Shown: piece after piece, positions 48,201 through 60,200 of the stretch | How positions within the stretch are numbered: position 1 is the first letter of the stretch | How the letters are laid out: the number at the start of each line of letters is the position of its first letter | Assembly: GCA_017591395.1 (NCBI GenBank) | Contig: WEDG01005619.1 | Span: forward strand, 124,001-188,000 | Source of the DNA: Schistocephalus solidus | Taxonomy: Eukaryota > Platyhelminthes > Cestoda > Diphyllobothriidea > Diphyllobothriidae | Direction of reading: 5' to 3' | Length of the DNA: 64,000 bases | Translations under genes and position numbers: made by a program | Notes under the pieces: model-generated | Databases searched by the model: none | Told to the model about the DNA's origin: nothing | Seen by the model: only the letters and a program-made list of their open reading frames with translations

Positions 48201-51200
48201 TGATTCGTGTGATTCAGCTACATGCAAAAACGCAGTATCTGTCGTATCCAAGTTCTTATTTTCGACCCAGTAGCCCTAGTGCACTTAATGAACATGTTCA
48301 AATCTCATTTGCCTTGCCTAGTTGATGGTCACCTTGTCGCTCTGTGGCGTATCTCCACGCGTTTGATTGCCTTCAAGCTGCTGCCACGCAATGCAGGCCT
48401 GCACCCGAGTGAGCTTCTCCCATCAAACGCCACCACTCTGACTAATGACGATCAGCATCGGAAGGCTGCTGACACGGCGGCGGCTCAGCTGCGATCTCAC
48501 CTCAAGACGATCCTCTCTGACCTCCTGCTCAATATGCCCGCAGTGGCAGACTTCGCCCGGCGCATTGACCCCACGGAGTTGGTATCTGGATTGTCTCAGC
48601 TACCACCGGATGGCTGGGCCCTCGCCTATGTTCCCAATCTGGAGGGCTACATGCAGGATGAAATGGCGACTCCCCTGTGGTTGCGCATAAAACGCAAGGC
48701 CTGGGCCCTCGTTGTTCGTTTTCTCTCTTATCTGGAGGAGTGAGTTTTCGTGCTGCCCCCAGCGCGCACCGTGTTCGCGAGCAGAATCAGTCTGCAAGAG
48801 TTTACAGAAATGGAATTAGTCGGTTGGCTAGTTTCCAGCCAGTTGTTCAACCATTAAGTTCTAGACCACTGAGTTTGTCATTGATTTTGCATCTACCTAG
48901 GTACCTACTCACTTTAACTCGATGATATCCTGCTCATGTTTTTGTCTCCTTTCCGCCCCTAGGTTCTTTGCCGACCCCATCGGTTTCCTCTTATCCAGCA
49001 CCCTGCTCATTGCACTCTTTTTCGGCTATTCCCTTTATCGAGTAGTTAAGGATGTATTGTTTGAGGGTGGGGACCGGGTGCAGACAGGCGGCCGAAAACA
49101 CTCTTCTTCGCGAGAAAAACCCGCCAATTCGACTACTAGACCGCCCGAAAGGTGAGGAAGCGAAAAATGAAAAGCCAATTCTCAGATGTATTGGTCCTTT
49201 ACCATGGCTTTCAAATTAACCTTATATACTTTACGTTCTAAGGACGAAAATATTCATCGTTTTCTTGAAGAATGTTAAAGAGATGCTCCTTCTGGGTCAA
49301 CGTTTCCTGGCCTCATCTTCGTGTGGATTCGTTTTTTAAAAAGGTTTTGAAGTATTTTGTATTTCTCCGTGAGTTACGCTTGTAGCTCGTCAGCTAAAAT
49401 ACGCCAATCAAAAGCAAACATTCAATCTGATAGAGGCGCATGTCTCAAACCACACGATGCCACCTTCGAACTGGTTGGCATTCTCCTAGAGGTGAGAGAT
49501 TAATCACAATTTTCCGCTGCACAACCTTAAGAGTTTGAGCTCTGGAATTTAAAGCTTGATCTGCGCGTAAAACAGTAAGTTGACAGCCTTCACGTATCCT
49601 TTAAAGCACATTCACGCAGTCCTAGACTGTCTTGACTAGATTTTACGGCTCGTCAACTCCCAAAGACTCGCATTCTTTTGAACTATTGGAACTTCAATTA
49701 CAAGCTTAACAAATCAGTCAGCATAATCGGAAGCCAAACCCACTTCCCAAAGGACAAAACATTTATCTAACTGCCTTCAGACAATTTTCTCGATTCTTTC
49801 ACTGCCATTTTTAGTTTTCTCTGTTGACTAGTATATTTTCTCCCAGATTTGTTCAAACAACCCAGAGGCAACTGGTTTCGCTAACTCCATCCACCTATGA
49901 CGGCCTCGTGAGACATTCGCCACCTGGCAAAATGACCCTTATTCTTTGCACGGACTCTTCGCCAATGGGGAACCGTCTCGCCAACCACTTCTCTCAAATT
50001 GTTTTCAAGTTGGCGTAAGCGCATGTCCTTTTTACCAAGGCACTGAAGCTTATGCTACCTGCTTTATCGAATACCCTTAAGCAGAGCACCGACTATATGG
50101 AAAGTTTAATTCTATATCGTTTTATTGTCTTAGTACAGGTTCCGGAGTCGTTTCTATTATTAGCTGTCTGGGGTTGACCATTTCAAGGAACTATTATGTC
50201 GCACGAGAATGCCATTAACCAATGCACTCTGATTGGAGGTTGAACTTATAAGGTGTAGAAGAATAGTACTCACTTTGTACTACAGTTTTATCGCTAGAAG
50301 TCAGAGGGTCGCTATTGGATGTGTATCTTGCAACAGAGTCCACCTGTCCTTTGTTACTGGGCCTGCACCCATTGTTCCTGCTTGGCAAACCCTCTTTGTT
50401 TTTTACTGGGGCTTGCCTAGGTTTAGAAGCAGGTGATTAGAATCGTCTGGTTTGGCAGGACTGGGTGCATAGTTTTCCTCATTTGGATCCTTGTACTTGC
50501 CAACTTCTAAGCCCATAGCTCTCGGTCGCAGAAGCAGAATCAACCGTCTTTTTGTTGTTTTCTAGTAGGGTTTAGCTTACGGGTCACTAATATTTATTAA
50601 TTTAATATGTTTGAATGTTAGTACTAATGTAATACGGCAGTTTGTGGATAGAGTCTGAATATCAGGAGGTTGTTCCTTCGAGGTGGATGGATTTCAGCTC
50701 AAATATTCATAACAACTTTTGAACCAAACTTTGGACTAGTTTGACGACAATGACGCCGACATCAACAGCTTACACGCGGAGAAGAATGGACTACACAAAG
50801 CCTACATGGACCTTCGCACTGACGCAACCAATGCAGCCTTCTTCAGATGCCGCCGCCTTGTAACAACTGCTGCGGGAGATGCAGGACGCCTGGATGGTCC
50901 GAAAGGCTGAGGAAATCCAGGGGTGTGCGGACCGCAAGGAAATGAAAAACTTTTTCAAAGCCACCAAGACCATCTACGGCCCCTGCATCAAGAGGACCGC
51001 ACCGCTGCTCAGCTCTGAAGGCACACAACTGCTGACAGAGAAATCGCAAATTCTGAAGCGCTGGGACGAGCACTTCAGAAGTGTCCTTAATTGCTCATCA
51101 GCCATCTCCGATGCTGCCATTGACCGGCCCCCTCAAGTGGACACGAACAATGACCTGGATCTGCCGCCTTCCCTACCAGAAAACCTCCTGGCCGTGCAGC

Positions 51201-54200
51201 AGATTTCCAGCAGTAAAGCACCGAGATCCGACGCAATCCCACCGGAAGTCTACAAGCCGGGAGGGCCCCGGCTGATGGCAGAACGCACAACACTCTTCCA
51301 GGAGAGGTGGCGCCAATGGAAAGTTCCTCAGAATTTCAATGACGCGACCATCGTCCATCTCTGCAAGCGGAAGTGGAACCGGCAACTCTGTGATAACCAC
51401 AGAGGCATCTCGTCGCTCAACATCGCCGTGAAGATCTTCGCCCGTATCATTCTCAATCGTCTAAACGATCACCCAGATCAGGGCCTGCTACCGGAAAGCT
51501 AATGTGGCTTCCGACGACACCGCGGAACAACCGACATTATCTTTGCCGCCCGCCAGCTACAAGAGAAGTGCCAGGAGATACGAACTCACCTATACACTTC
51601 CTTCGTGGGTCTGACGAAAGCCTTTGACACGGTGAATCGTGACGGACTGTGGAAAGTCATGCAGAAATTTGGTTGTCCTGAGCGGTTCACGCACATGGTG
51701 CGTCAGCTTCATAACGGGATGACGGCGCGCGTCACTGACAACGGGACGGTATCCAAAGCATTCGCAGTGACCAACGGAGTTAAGCAGGGCTGCGTATTGG
51801 CTACCATCCTGTTCAGTCTCATGTTCTCGGCTATGCTGATGGACGCCTACCGTGATGAGCAGCCTGGTATCCGCATCGCCTACAGAACTGAAGGGAACCT
51901 TCTCAACAGTCGGTGTATGCAGGCTCCAACGCGCGTGTCTACGAATACCGTCCATGACTTGCTCTTCGCGGACGACTGCGCCCTTAACACCGTGACGGAG
52001 GAGGACATGCAAAGGAGTATGGACCTCTTCGCCGCAGGCTGCGCCGATTTTTGATTAACAATCAGTACAACCAAAACGGTTGTCATGCACCAGCCGCCAC
52101 CAAGCGCGGAACGGTGCTCATCTCAAAAATGTGGAAACCTTCGCTTATCTAGGAAGCACGCTGTCACGCAACATGAGGATCGATGACGAGGTTGCCCAAT
52201 GGATCTCCAAAACCAGTCAGGCCTTCAGCCGGCTGCAGTCCTCCGTGTGGAATCGCCACGGTATTCACCTGAACACCAAACTGAAGATGTACAAGGCCGT
52301 CGTCTTGACGACACTCCTTTACGGAGCGGAGACCTGGACCGTCTACTCGAACCAAGCCAGGAAGCTGAATCAGTTCCATCCCAGCTGCCCCCGCAGAATA
52401 CTGAAGCAGAGATGGCAAGATAGGATTCCGGACACGGAAGTCCTAGAGCGTACCGGAATCCTCAGCATCCATGCCATGCTGAGGCAAGTGCAACTGCGAT
52501 GAAGCGGCCACCTGGTAAGAATGGACGACTACCCAAACGAATTTTCTACGGAGATGTCGATACAGGTGCTCACCGACAGGGAGGTCGAAAACGACGCTAC
52601 AAAGACACTTTGAAGTAATCTCGGAAGCAACTACAAAACAACCCGCCGACCTGGGAGGACCTCGCCCCAGGATAGACCGGCACGGAGAAGATCCGTAAAG
52701 ACTGGTTCAGCAATCTATGAGGCCAACCGAATCGCCGCCGCCAAGTCCAAAAAAGCGGCATGAAAGTCACCAGCGCCCCGGACCAACACCGTCGATGCCC
52801 AGGCCCTTCCAGCATGTCCGCGCTGTCCTCGCATCTTCCGCGCGCGAATCGGCCTGGACGCAATGTCCCATTAATCCGACAATTCCAACTTCTACGTCAA
52901 ATTCTGCCAACTCTCCTTCGGACTCCCCACCCTCACCCCTGGCATCAATTCCATTAGTCCCACCATCATCGAGACCACATCACAATGCTCAGTACGTGTT
53001 ACCCCCACCACCGCCACCACCACTACTACCACCATCAGCGATGGGGACACTCACTTAAACTGTCCTCAATGCGACCACTTATTCACCTCACGCATCGACC
53101 TGGTCGGTCACTTGCGAATCCATATACCCTCTGCTCCTGCCATTCTTACCGCCACTGCCACCCCCACCACCATAAATCACATCCCCCAGCCTCTCCCGAT
53201 TTCTCCTGCCCACACTGCGCCCACAACTTCAACTCATGCATTGCGAATCCATCGCATGGAGGCTGGTGAACCAGTGCTTGGGGCACCGACATACAGTCGT
53301 CGGGCCCACCTCCACTGCTCTCACTGCTCCTGCACATTTACACACCGCATGGGTCTATTAGGACACATGCGCCTCCACGAAAACCTTCGGTAAACCACCA
53401 GAGGCTTAGCCACATCAGCGCTTACTACCTACAACAATACATAGCCAACACCCTCACCATCATCACGTACCTGAGAATATCACGGTTTTCTAGAAACCGT
53501 GGCTTGAAGGCTGTCAATCTGACGCTTACACCAGATCACGCCGTCGGCCCAGTTTATGTGCTGTGTGTCAAGTGGCTAACCAGTGGACTAGGAGTCAGAC
53601 GGCGATGGCTCCTCCATATCCCCTGAGTTAGGGAATCCTGGTGTGTGCGTAATGGGGGCCAGGTCGTGCTGTGGCGCGCGAAGATGGGTACACCGACTCG
53701 TCAGCCAATGCGCACTTCCCACATCAGAGGACTAACTGGCTCGGATGGTGGTCTGATTGGGGGGGGGGGGGGGGGGGGGGTGGGGGAGAGAGTGAGGTCG
53801 ACAGCTCAGCGCATTTTCCTCACTATAAATAATCTGACGCGCTTGAAACTATCACGGTGCGCTAAAAGCCGTGGCTTGGAAGGTTGCCAACTGACGGGAT
53901 AACTAGGACCGTGTGGTCAGCCCAATGTGTGTTTTGTGTGGAGTGGCTGACTGGCGGACCGAGTTAGGCTGCAATGGCTCCTTCTTATTGTGGCCTTTAC
54001 GGCACTCTCAATCCTTGGGATCCGAGCCAGGTGAGGTGGTATGCCCAGAGGTGGCTCCGGCCGCGCTTGCTACCTGCGCCCTCTCCCATCTCTGGGCTTC
54101 TTGACTCTGTTTTGACACCGGGCTCAGGTGGGGGAGGAGGAGAGAGTGCGATAGATGCAGCGCAAGTCTATTATCACTTTAAATTACGCGCAAGTCACCG

Positions 54201-57200
54201 TCCCTGCACCACCGTTCCGTGGAGCATACGGTGGACCTCGTCTTTATCGACGGTCGAACTGTTGTGTGCCAAAGAACTTCAGCTCCACCTAGTTGACTTC
54301 TTCTGCGATCGAAAAACTTAGTATATGCTATTTTCGACTAAGCACTTAAACATTTTTTTCCAGCGATGATTCACTTGTGGCATCGCGCCTCTCCGTCGAT
54401 CGCTATCCTCGTTGGCTCGGCTGGATCCTTGAGTCCGCTACTAACATACCCTTCCGCCCACAAAACGAGGCTGAGGAGACCTATAACCGCACCACCCTCA
54501 CCTTCAATCCGGCTAATTGTCGAGGCACTGTGTTGGCAGTAAATAGTCGTCGACGCTACTTCAGCGTCTATCATCCTCTACTTCCCGGCTCTGGACCGCG
54601 GGCCGTCTCGGAGGTAAATTTACTGCCTGATCCTATCCCGAACTACGAACAGTTTAGTTTCAGGTGTCTGTTCTCTTCAAGGCTGAGCTTACTGGTTTTT
54701 CTTCATCCCACCGATAATATTAGAACCTACCGTCGTCTGCCGGCAGTCGTCCTTATTTTAGTCATTCTACAAAACTTCAGATTTCCGTTTCTTGCGCGCT
54801 TCGAGTAAATTACTCAATGAATACCATTAATTTATTCTAATTAACCAGTTTGCAGTAAATTTCTATCTCGTGAAATGTTAACCGAAATTCTATAATGTGT
54901 TTTCAATTCGAGCAAAGTACTTACGTATGTTTATAATATTGGTCAACACACAGCTGCATCTCAAGATATTTCAGTGACATCATGATGCCGGCTTTTGAAC
55001 AAGCTATTTTCTGACCGTCCATAAAAAGTTTACTCTGTAAACAATGGCTACTTAAGTAGTATGCATTTCTTTAATTGATTATAATGTACTTCTTAATTTA
55101 AACATAATTTATTGCAAAACAATGCATAAAACATTCTTGTGCTTATTTGGTAGAGAATTTTGTCTCCTTCAAATTTTATACTTGATCAAAGGGTTGTCTT
55201 TTGGTTTTTTGAAAAAAAAGATTTCTACCTTACCAAATAATTTTAAACCCTGCCGGTCGTTAGAATTGCGTTCAAGGTTTGCAAAATACGTACTGTATAC
55301 ATTCTGCCTGAGGAAAATCACACATTTCTCGACGCTGTGAGAAAGTGGTCACAAAATTTTCATTTATGTTTGCGATGGATGTAAATCATGTATAAATTAT
55401 TGGCAATATTAATAAGTATGAAAATTTTTTAAAATCGAAAGGTATCCTTTCTTCAAGCGGAAAATTTTGAAGAAGGCATAATTTTCTACCAGACGAGTAC
55501 AAGGACAAATAGGTAAATTTAGCGCTCGCTGTGTTGTCGTGCGGTCCATGCATGGCTGTTGAACCTAGCTGCTGGCTACCCGGCGCGTCCACAGGTGGCT
55601 GATAGTGTAACGACCTTCAGTGAAGCATAGCTGCGAAATAAGCAGACTCGGGTCCGACGAATAAGCAGTCGTGGACCTGCAGCGACAGTGCTATCAGGGT
55701 GCGGAGAGCTGAGGTCTGGCACGCCGAATGCCTTATAAAATGCAGCATATCCCTGTGACGGCACTGCGACATGGCGACCGCGAACCGCCATTTAATATGT
55801 TTTATTACCACCGCTGCCTTGTGAATAGGTTCTTGAGCCCAAGCGCTAGAGGAGACAACCTCGAACAAACGATGCTAACGGCTGTTGGGGTCCTGCCTGT
55901 ATTCAAAATCCCCAAGAAACCTCAGGAACAGTGTCCGATTACAGTACTACGATCCATGCTACGGCGTCCGCGGGAACCGATGCGCTCAGCAACCCTGGTC
56001 CAGTGGTGCGGGCGAATAGTATACAAGCTGGACTACTCAACCGGGAACGGACTCTTGGGATTGGATTCTGGAATGTGCGAACTTTTCTGGACCCAATTAC
56101 TCAAAGTCTGACGGCATGCAGTCTTCATCAGTATCACATGGATTTCTGCTGCTTGTCTGAAGTCCGAACCCCCACTCAGGTTCAAGAGAAACAAAGATCC
56201 CAGGAGTCAACTTCCACTTCACCCTGTAACGCAGCGGCCCACGGGACTCGTCTGGTAGACACGGCGTGGCTATTTCCCTCTCGGAACAAGCAAACCGTGC
56301 ACTACTTCACGGGATCCAGTCAATGACCGAATTGCTCACGTGCGACTGAAGGGTCACTTTACCAACATTGTGTCGTCTCCGTGTACGCACCAACATCAGC
56401 TGCCGAACAGCCCGATAAAGAGGCCTTCTACTCGCAGCTGCAGGAGTTAGTAGATAGGTTACCTCGCCATGATCTGTTGATTGTTGCGGGGGATCGGAAT
56501 GGTAGGACTGGATCCGGGGACTCGTCAAACAGTCACCTATTAGGTCAGTTTGGACTTGGCTCTCGATGCGACATGGTGAGAGAATGCTGAATTTCGCTGA
56601 TCAGAACCGACTGTTTGTCATAAACACGTGCTTCCAGCACCGCCACAAACCTCTGCTGACTTGGTATTCAAACGGCGGTCATACCATGAGTCAGATCGAC
56701 TACATTCTAGTTGGTTCAAGGTTCCGCTGCTGGGTTCAAGATAGCAGATCGATGCGTGATCCTGAAACTGGTAACGCCCACAGGTCTGACCATGTCCTCG
56801 TTCGTATACGCCTGAAAGTTCACCTCTCATCTGCACCCGAAATGCCACGAGCGAGACGCCTCGATGTCGCAAATCCGGCAAACCAGTACCGTCGAGGCCT
56901 TGAACAGAGAAATCCGGTCCCATTTTACGACCCGAGCCTACAGAGAAGGCAGTGACCAATGGTCATCATGGAAAACATCCGTCTATGTAGCAGCATGGAA
57001 AATTCTCGGATTGACCCAGCGGCGCCGCAGTGACTGGATCAGTGGACGAACCCTGCAGTTGTCTGCCCAGACGGCTCGAGCCAGATCCTTCAACGATGCT
57101 TTCTTCCGCCAACTACGGAATATGACAGCAAAGTCAGCTAGAGATGACCGGCAGAAATATTGGTTTGAAATAGTGACGTCCATGGAACAGGCCTCAAACG

Positions 57201-60200
57201 TTGGTGACACTCGCAAACTCTAACAAATTATCCGCCAAGTTTGTGGTAAGCCCTCGACACATAGTGACTCCGTTCGTGACGTAGATGGTGGTTTTATTGC
57301 TGACAACTCGGCCAAGGTTGATAACTGGCGTGAGCACTTCAAGCACCTACTCAACTTTGATGAACAACTAATCGCACCCTCGCTATCCTCTGCGCCTGAG
57401 TTTCATCCCTCCCCAGCTTATGCATTGTCGTGCGACCAGCCTCCGAGGGAGAAGTTACCGATGCACAACAACAATGTGTCCGGAGAGGACGGTATTCCCA
57501 TCGAACCCTATAAGGTCTGTGTCAACACTGGCGCCCTGGCTTCATGAGGTGATTGAGCAAGTGCGGAGAGACGAAATAGTTCCTAATGACTGGGATTCGG
57601 GCGTCCTCTTGCCTGTCTTCAAGAAGGGAGATAAGACAAAGTGTTAGAACTACCGTGGCAAATGCCTCATCGACATTGCTGCGAAGGTCTTCAATATTGT
57701 CCTTCTCAGACGGTTTCAGTCTGCACATGACTCCAGGACGAGGCCCAACCAAGACGGATTCCGAGCTGGGCGCGGATGTGCGGACCAGATATTCACTCTG
57801 AGGCGCATTCTGGAATTTCGCCATGGCTATCAACAGCCGACGACCGTCTGCTTTATTGACTTCGCCGCTGCGTTCGACTCCATCCATCATGAGTCTCTAT
57901 GGCGAATAATGGAACTTGATGATGTGCCCGTCAAATTATTGCCTTGATCGAGGTCTTCTATCGCTCCACCACTGCGCGAGTCCTCTTTCATAACAATCTC
58001 TCCCAAACCTTCGATATCCGATCTGGTGTTTGAAAAGTTGCATTCTGTCACCCATTTTGTTCAACTACGCCATTGACTGGATTCTTGGGAAGGCCCTACA
58101 CGGTTCTGACGGTGTGGAATTTGCACCCGGACGCCGCCTGACTGACGTAGGCTACGCTGACGATATCACCTTGCTAGCCTCAAGCTTTGGGAATCTACAG
58201 TCTGGTGTCGCAGGTGAATGAGATCACTATTTCGGTCGGCCTATCCATAAACACTGGGAAGACCAAAGTGTTTTCGAGCTGCATCCCTGACTAGGAGAAA
58301 GCACCCCTCGGGAAGAAGTAGACAGTTTCGAATACCTCGGGGTGAGGATGCTGCCGAATGGACAGAGTAAGGACAACATTGTCTCCAGAATCGACGCTCG
58401 CCGGGTTTTCTTGATCCTTCGAAAGTGTCTATGGACCTGACGCGATCTCTCTGTCGCCACGATGATCCGCGTATACCGTGCATCCGTCCGGTCGGTCCTC
58501 CTCTACAGTTGTAAAACGCTGGGCTGTGTGCGTGGAAGATAAACGAAGACGAGGTATCTGACCATCGTTGCCTGAGAGTCATCCTTCGAGTGGAGTACAC
58601 AGACTACGTCTTAAACTCGCTGCAACAATATAACCAGGATATCTCAGGCCATCAAAGAAAGACGACTGAGGTGGTTTGGGCATGTTCTCCGTCGCCGGCC
58701 TCACGAGCTGAGTTCTACTGCTCTCGATCCGGCGCCGCTGCCTACTTGGAGGCGTCGAAGAGGAGGTTATTAAAAACCTGGCTCGACATGGTTCGGCAAG
58801 ACTTTGAGGCGGTGCTTGGATCTTCGGTATTCGGCTGGACAAACGAATGGGTTGGGCTATCCAGGTCTGCTGCCGCGAATCGTCACACATGGAGAGGTAC
58901 AATACGTTACACCATCGAGGCCGGCTAGCTCAGACATGATCGCAGCCGTAACAAGTACAAATACAACTATTGCTGTGCATGTTTTCTATAAAATATATTT
59001 GAATTTACAAGGGTTTTGAAAATAAATGAAAAACCTACTACTTAAGTATTCACTTTTTACAGAGTCTTCCTTTTGCAGGTGGTCGGAAAAAGGTCGCTCA
59101 AATGCTGGCGTGACTGAAATATAATTGGATTAGGTTGCAAGATAAGTAATTTAACAACCCTACTTAAGTAATTTGTTCGAATGGGAAACACATTTCAGAA
59201 TTCGGTTAACAAATCTACTGTTAGCTCTCAAATTCCGGGGCCTCGATTTCACGTTGTTTCTTATATGAAGGGTTTCTATATACTCTCGACCAAATAACTG
59301 GTTAAATAGAAAGGTGCAATTTTAAAGTTTGATTAATTTCTACATGTTAAGCTTCGTTACTAAAGGCAACGACTATGCCAAAAATGACCATTTTAGGATG
59401 TCTTGCTTTGTCGGTAACGCCTCCTGCCCGTGGATTTTTTTGTCCCCATGTCACGGTCTGGAGGAATTATTATTTGTAGCTGCAAAACCAATCAGGATGA
59501 ATGCGTATCAGTTATTCGCTTGATAAGGGCAAGCGAACCGGAAGTTGCCATTACTTTGTCCCTGCCATTGCCAGTAAAACTTTTCGGGCCCGAAAAATAA
59601 GCCGTCACGGATTGTACACAGGTACTACGCTCATGCGTAACTGAGCGTCGACCCGGAACATCGGTTGCTTATCAAAAGGTGCCGTGCAACCTCACGCTGA
59701 GGGCCTGTAGTTTACAGACTGGTTGGCGTTATCAAGGATCAGCTATGTTGCTGGGAAGAACAGTTCTTTGCCCGAAAGATACAGCAAATTGTTAACTCTT
59801 CGGATTCTTGATGTGGATATTTAGCCCACTTCGATTTGTCCCCAAGTCGTCATGACATCCGTGACATTTACTTCTCTTCGGGTCTAGTCTGCCTGATTCA
59901 GGTAATAACATTAGGTTTGCCAGGTCGGAATAGAATGACAGGCCAACAACTTGATTCTGCATCCTAGAACAGTGCTACCAGGCTAAGCTGATGCGTTTAC
60001 GAAGTGCTTCGGTTGACGATTTTCACGCTGCAAAAATGGAATGCTGCCTCCCTAGCACTAAAACGGCGATGCCGTCGCTTCGGGCCTAAAATGTATGGAA
60101 AATTATTGAAAACGAAAATTCTCGGTTGGCTGGTCTTTTAACTCATGGAATATTGGCTTTTGTCGACATAGAGGGTCCTAAGTCAATCTGAAACCTCCGT

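Larger units (their letters stand above)
50742..54320 (+). mobile_element. RTE-like LINE with zinc-finger tail, copy 2 (intron 10)
   Basis: A plus-strand copy of the element at 17.7-22.2 kb. It starts at GGACTAGTTTGACGAC, the same 5' point as copy 1, runs through the RT, zinc fingers and a single-unit 3' UTR, and ends near 54,320. It lies in the same orientation as the DNAJC16 gene, inside an intron. Confidence 0.8.
55940..58960 (+). mobile_element. Endonuclease-bearing RTE-like LINE (intron 11)
   Basis: A plus-strand LINE distinct from the zinc-finger RTE, with an endonuclease, connector, RT and short C-terminus. It ends soon after the last frame stops near 58,928. It has the same orientation as DNAJC16 and multiple stops and frameshifts. 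Confidence 0.8.

Noticed and set aside
48222..48743. Taking the whole 173-codon frame as DNAJC16 exon 7
   Set aside because: The first 33 codons do not match the family, and only the acceptor at 48,321 restores the phase left by exon 6. A GTGAGT donor precedes the stop.
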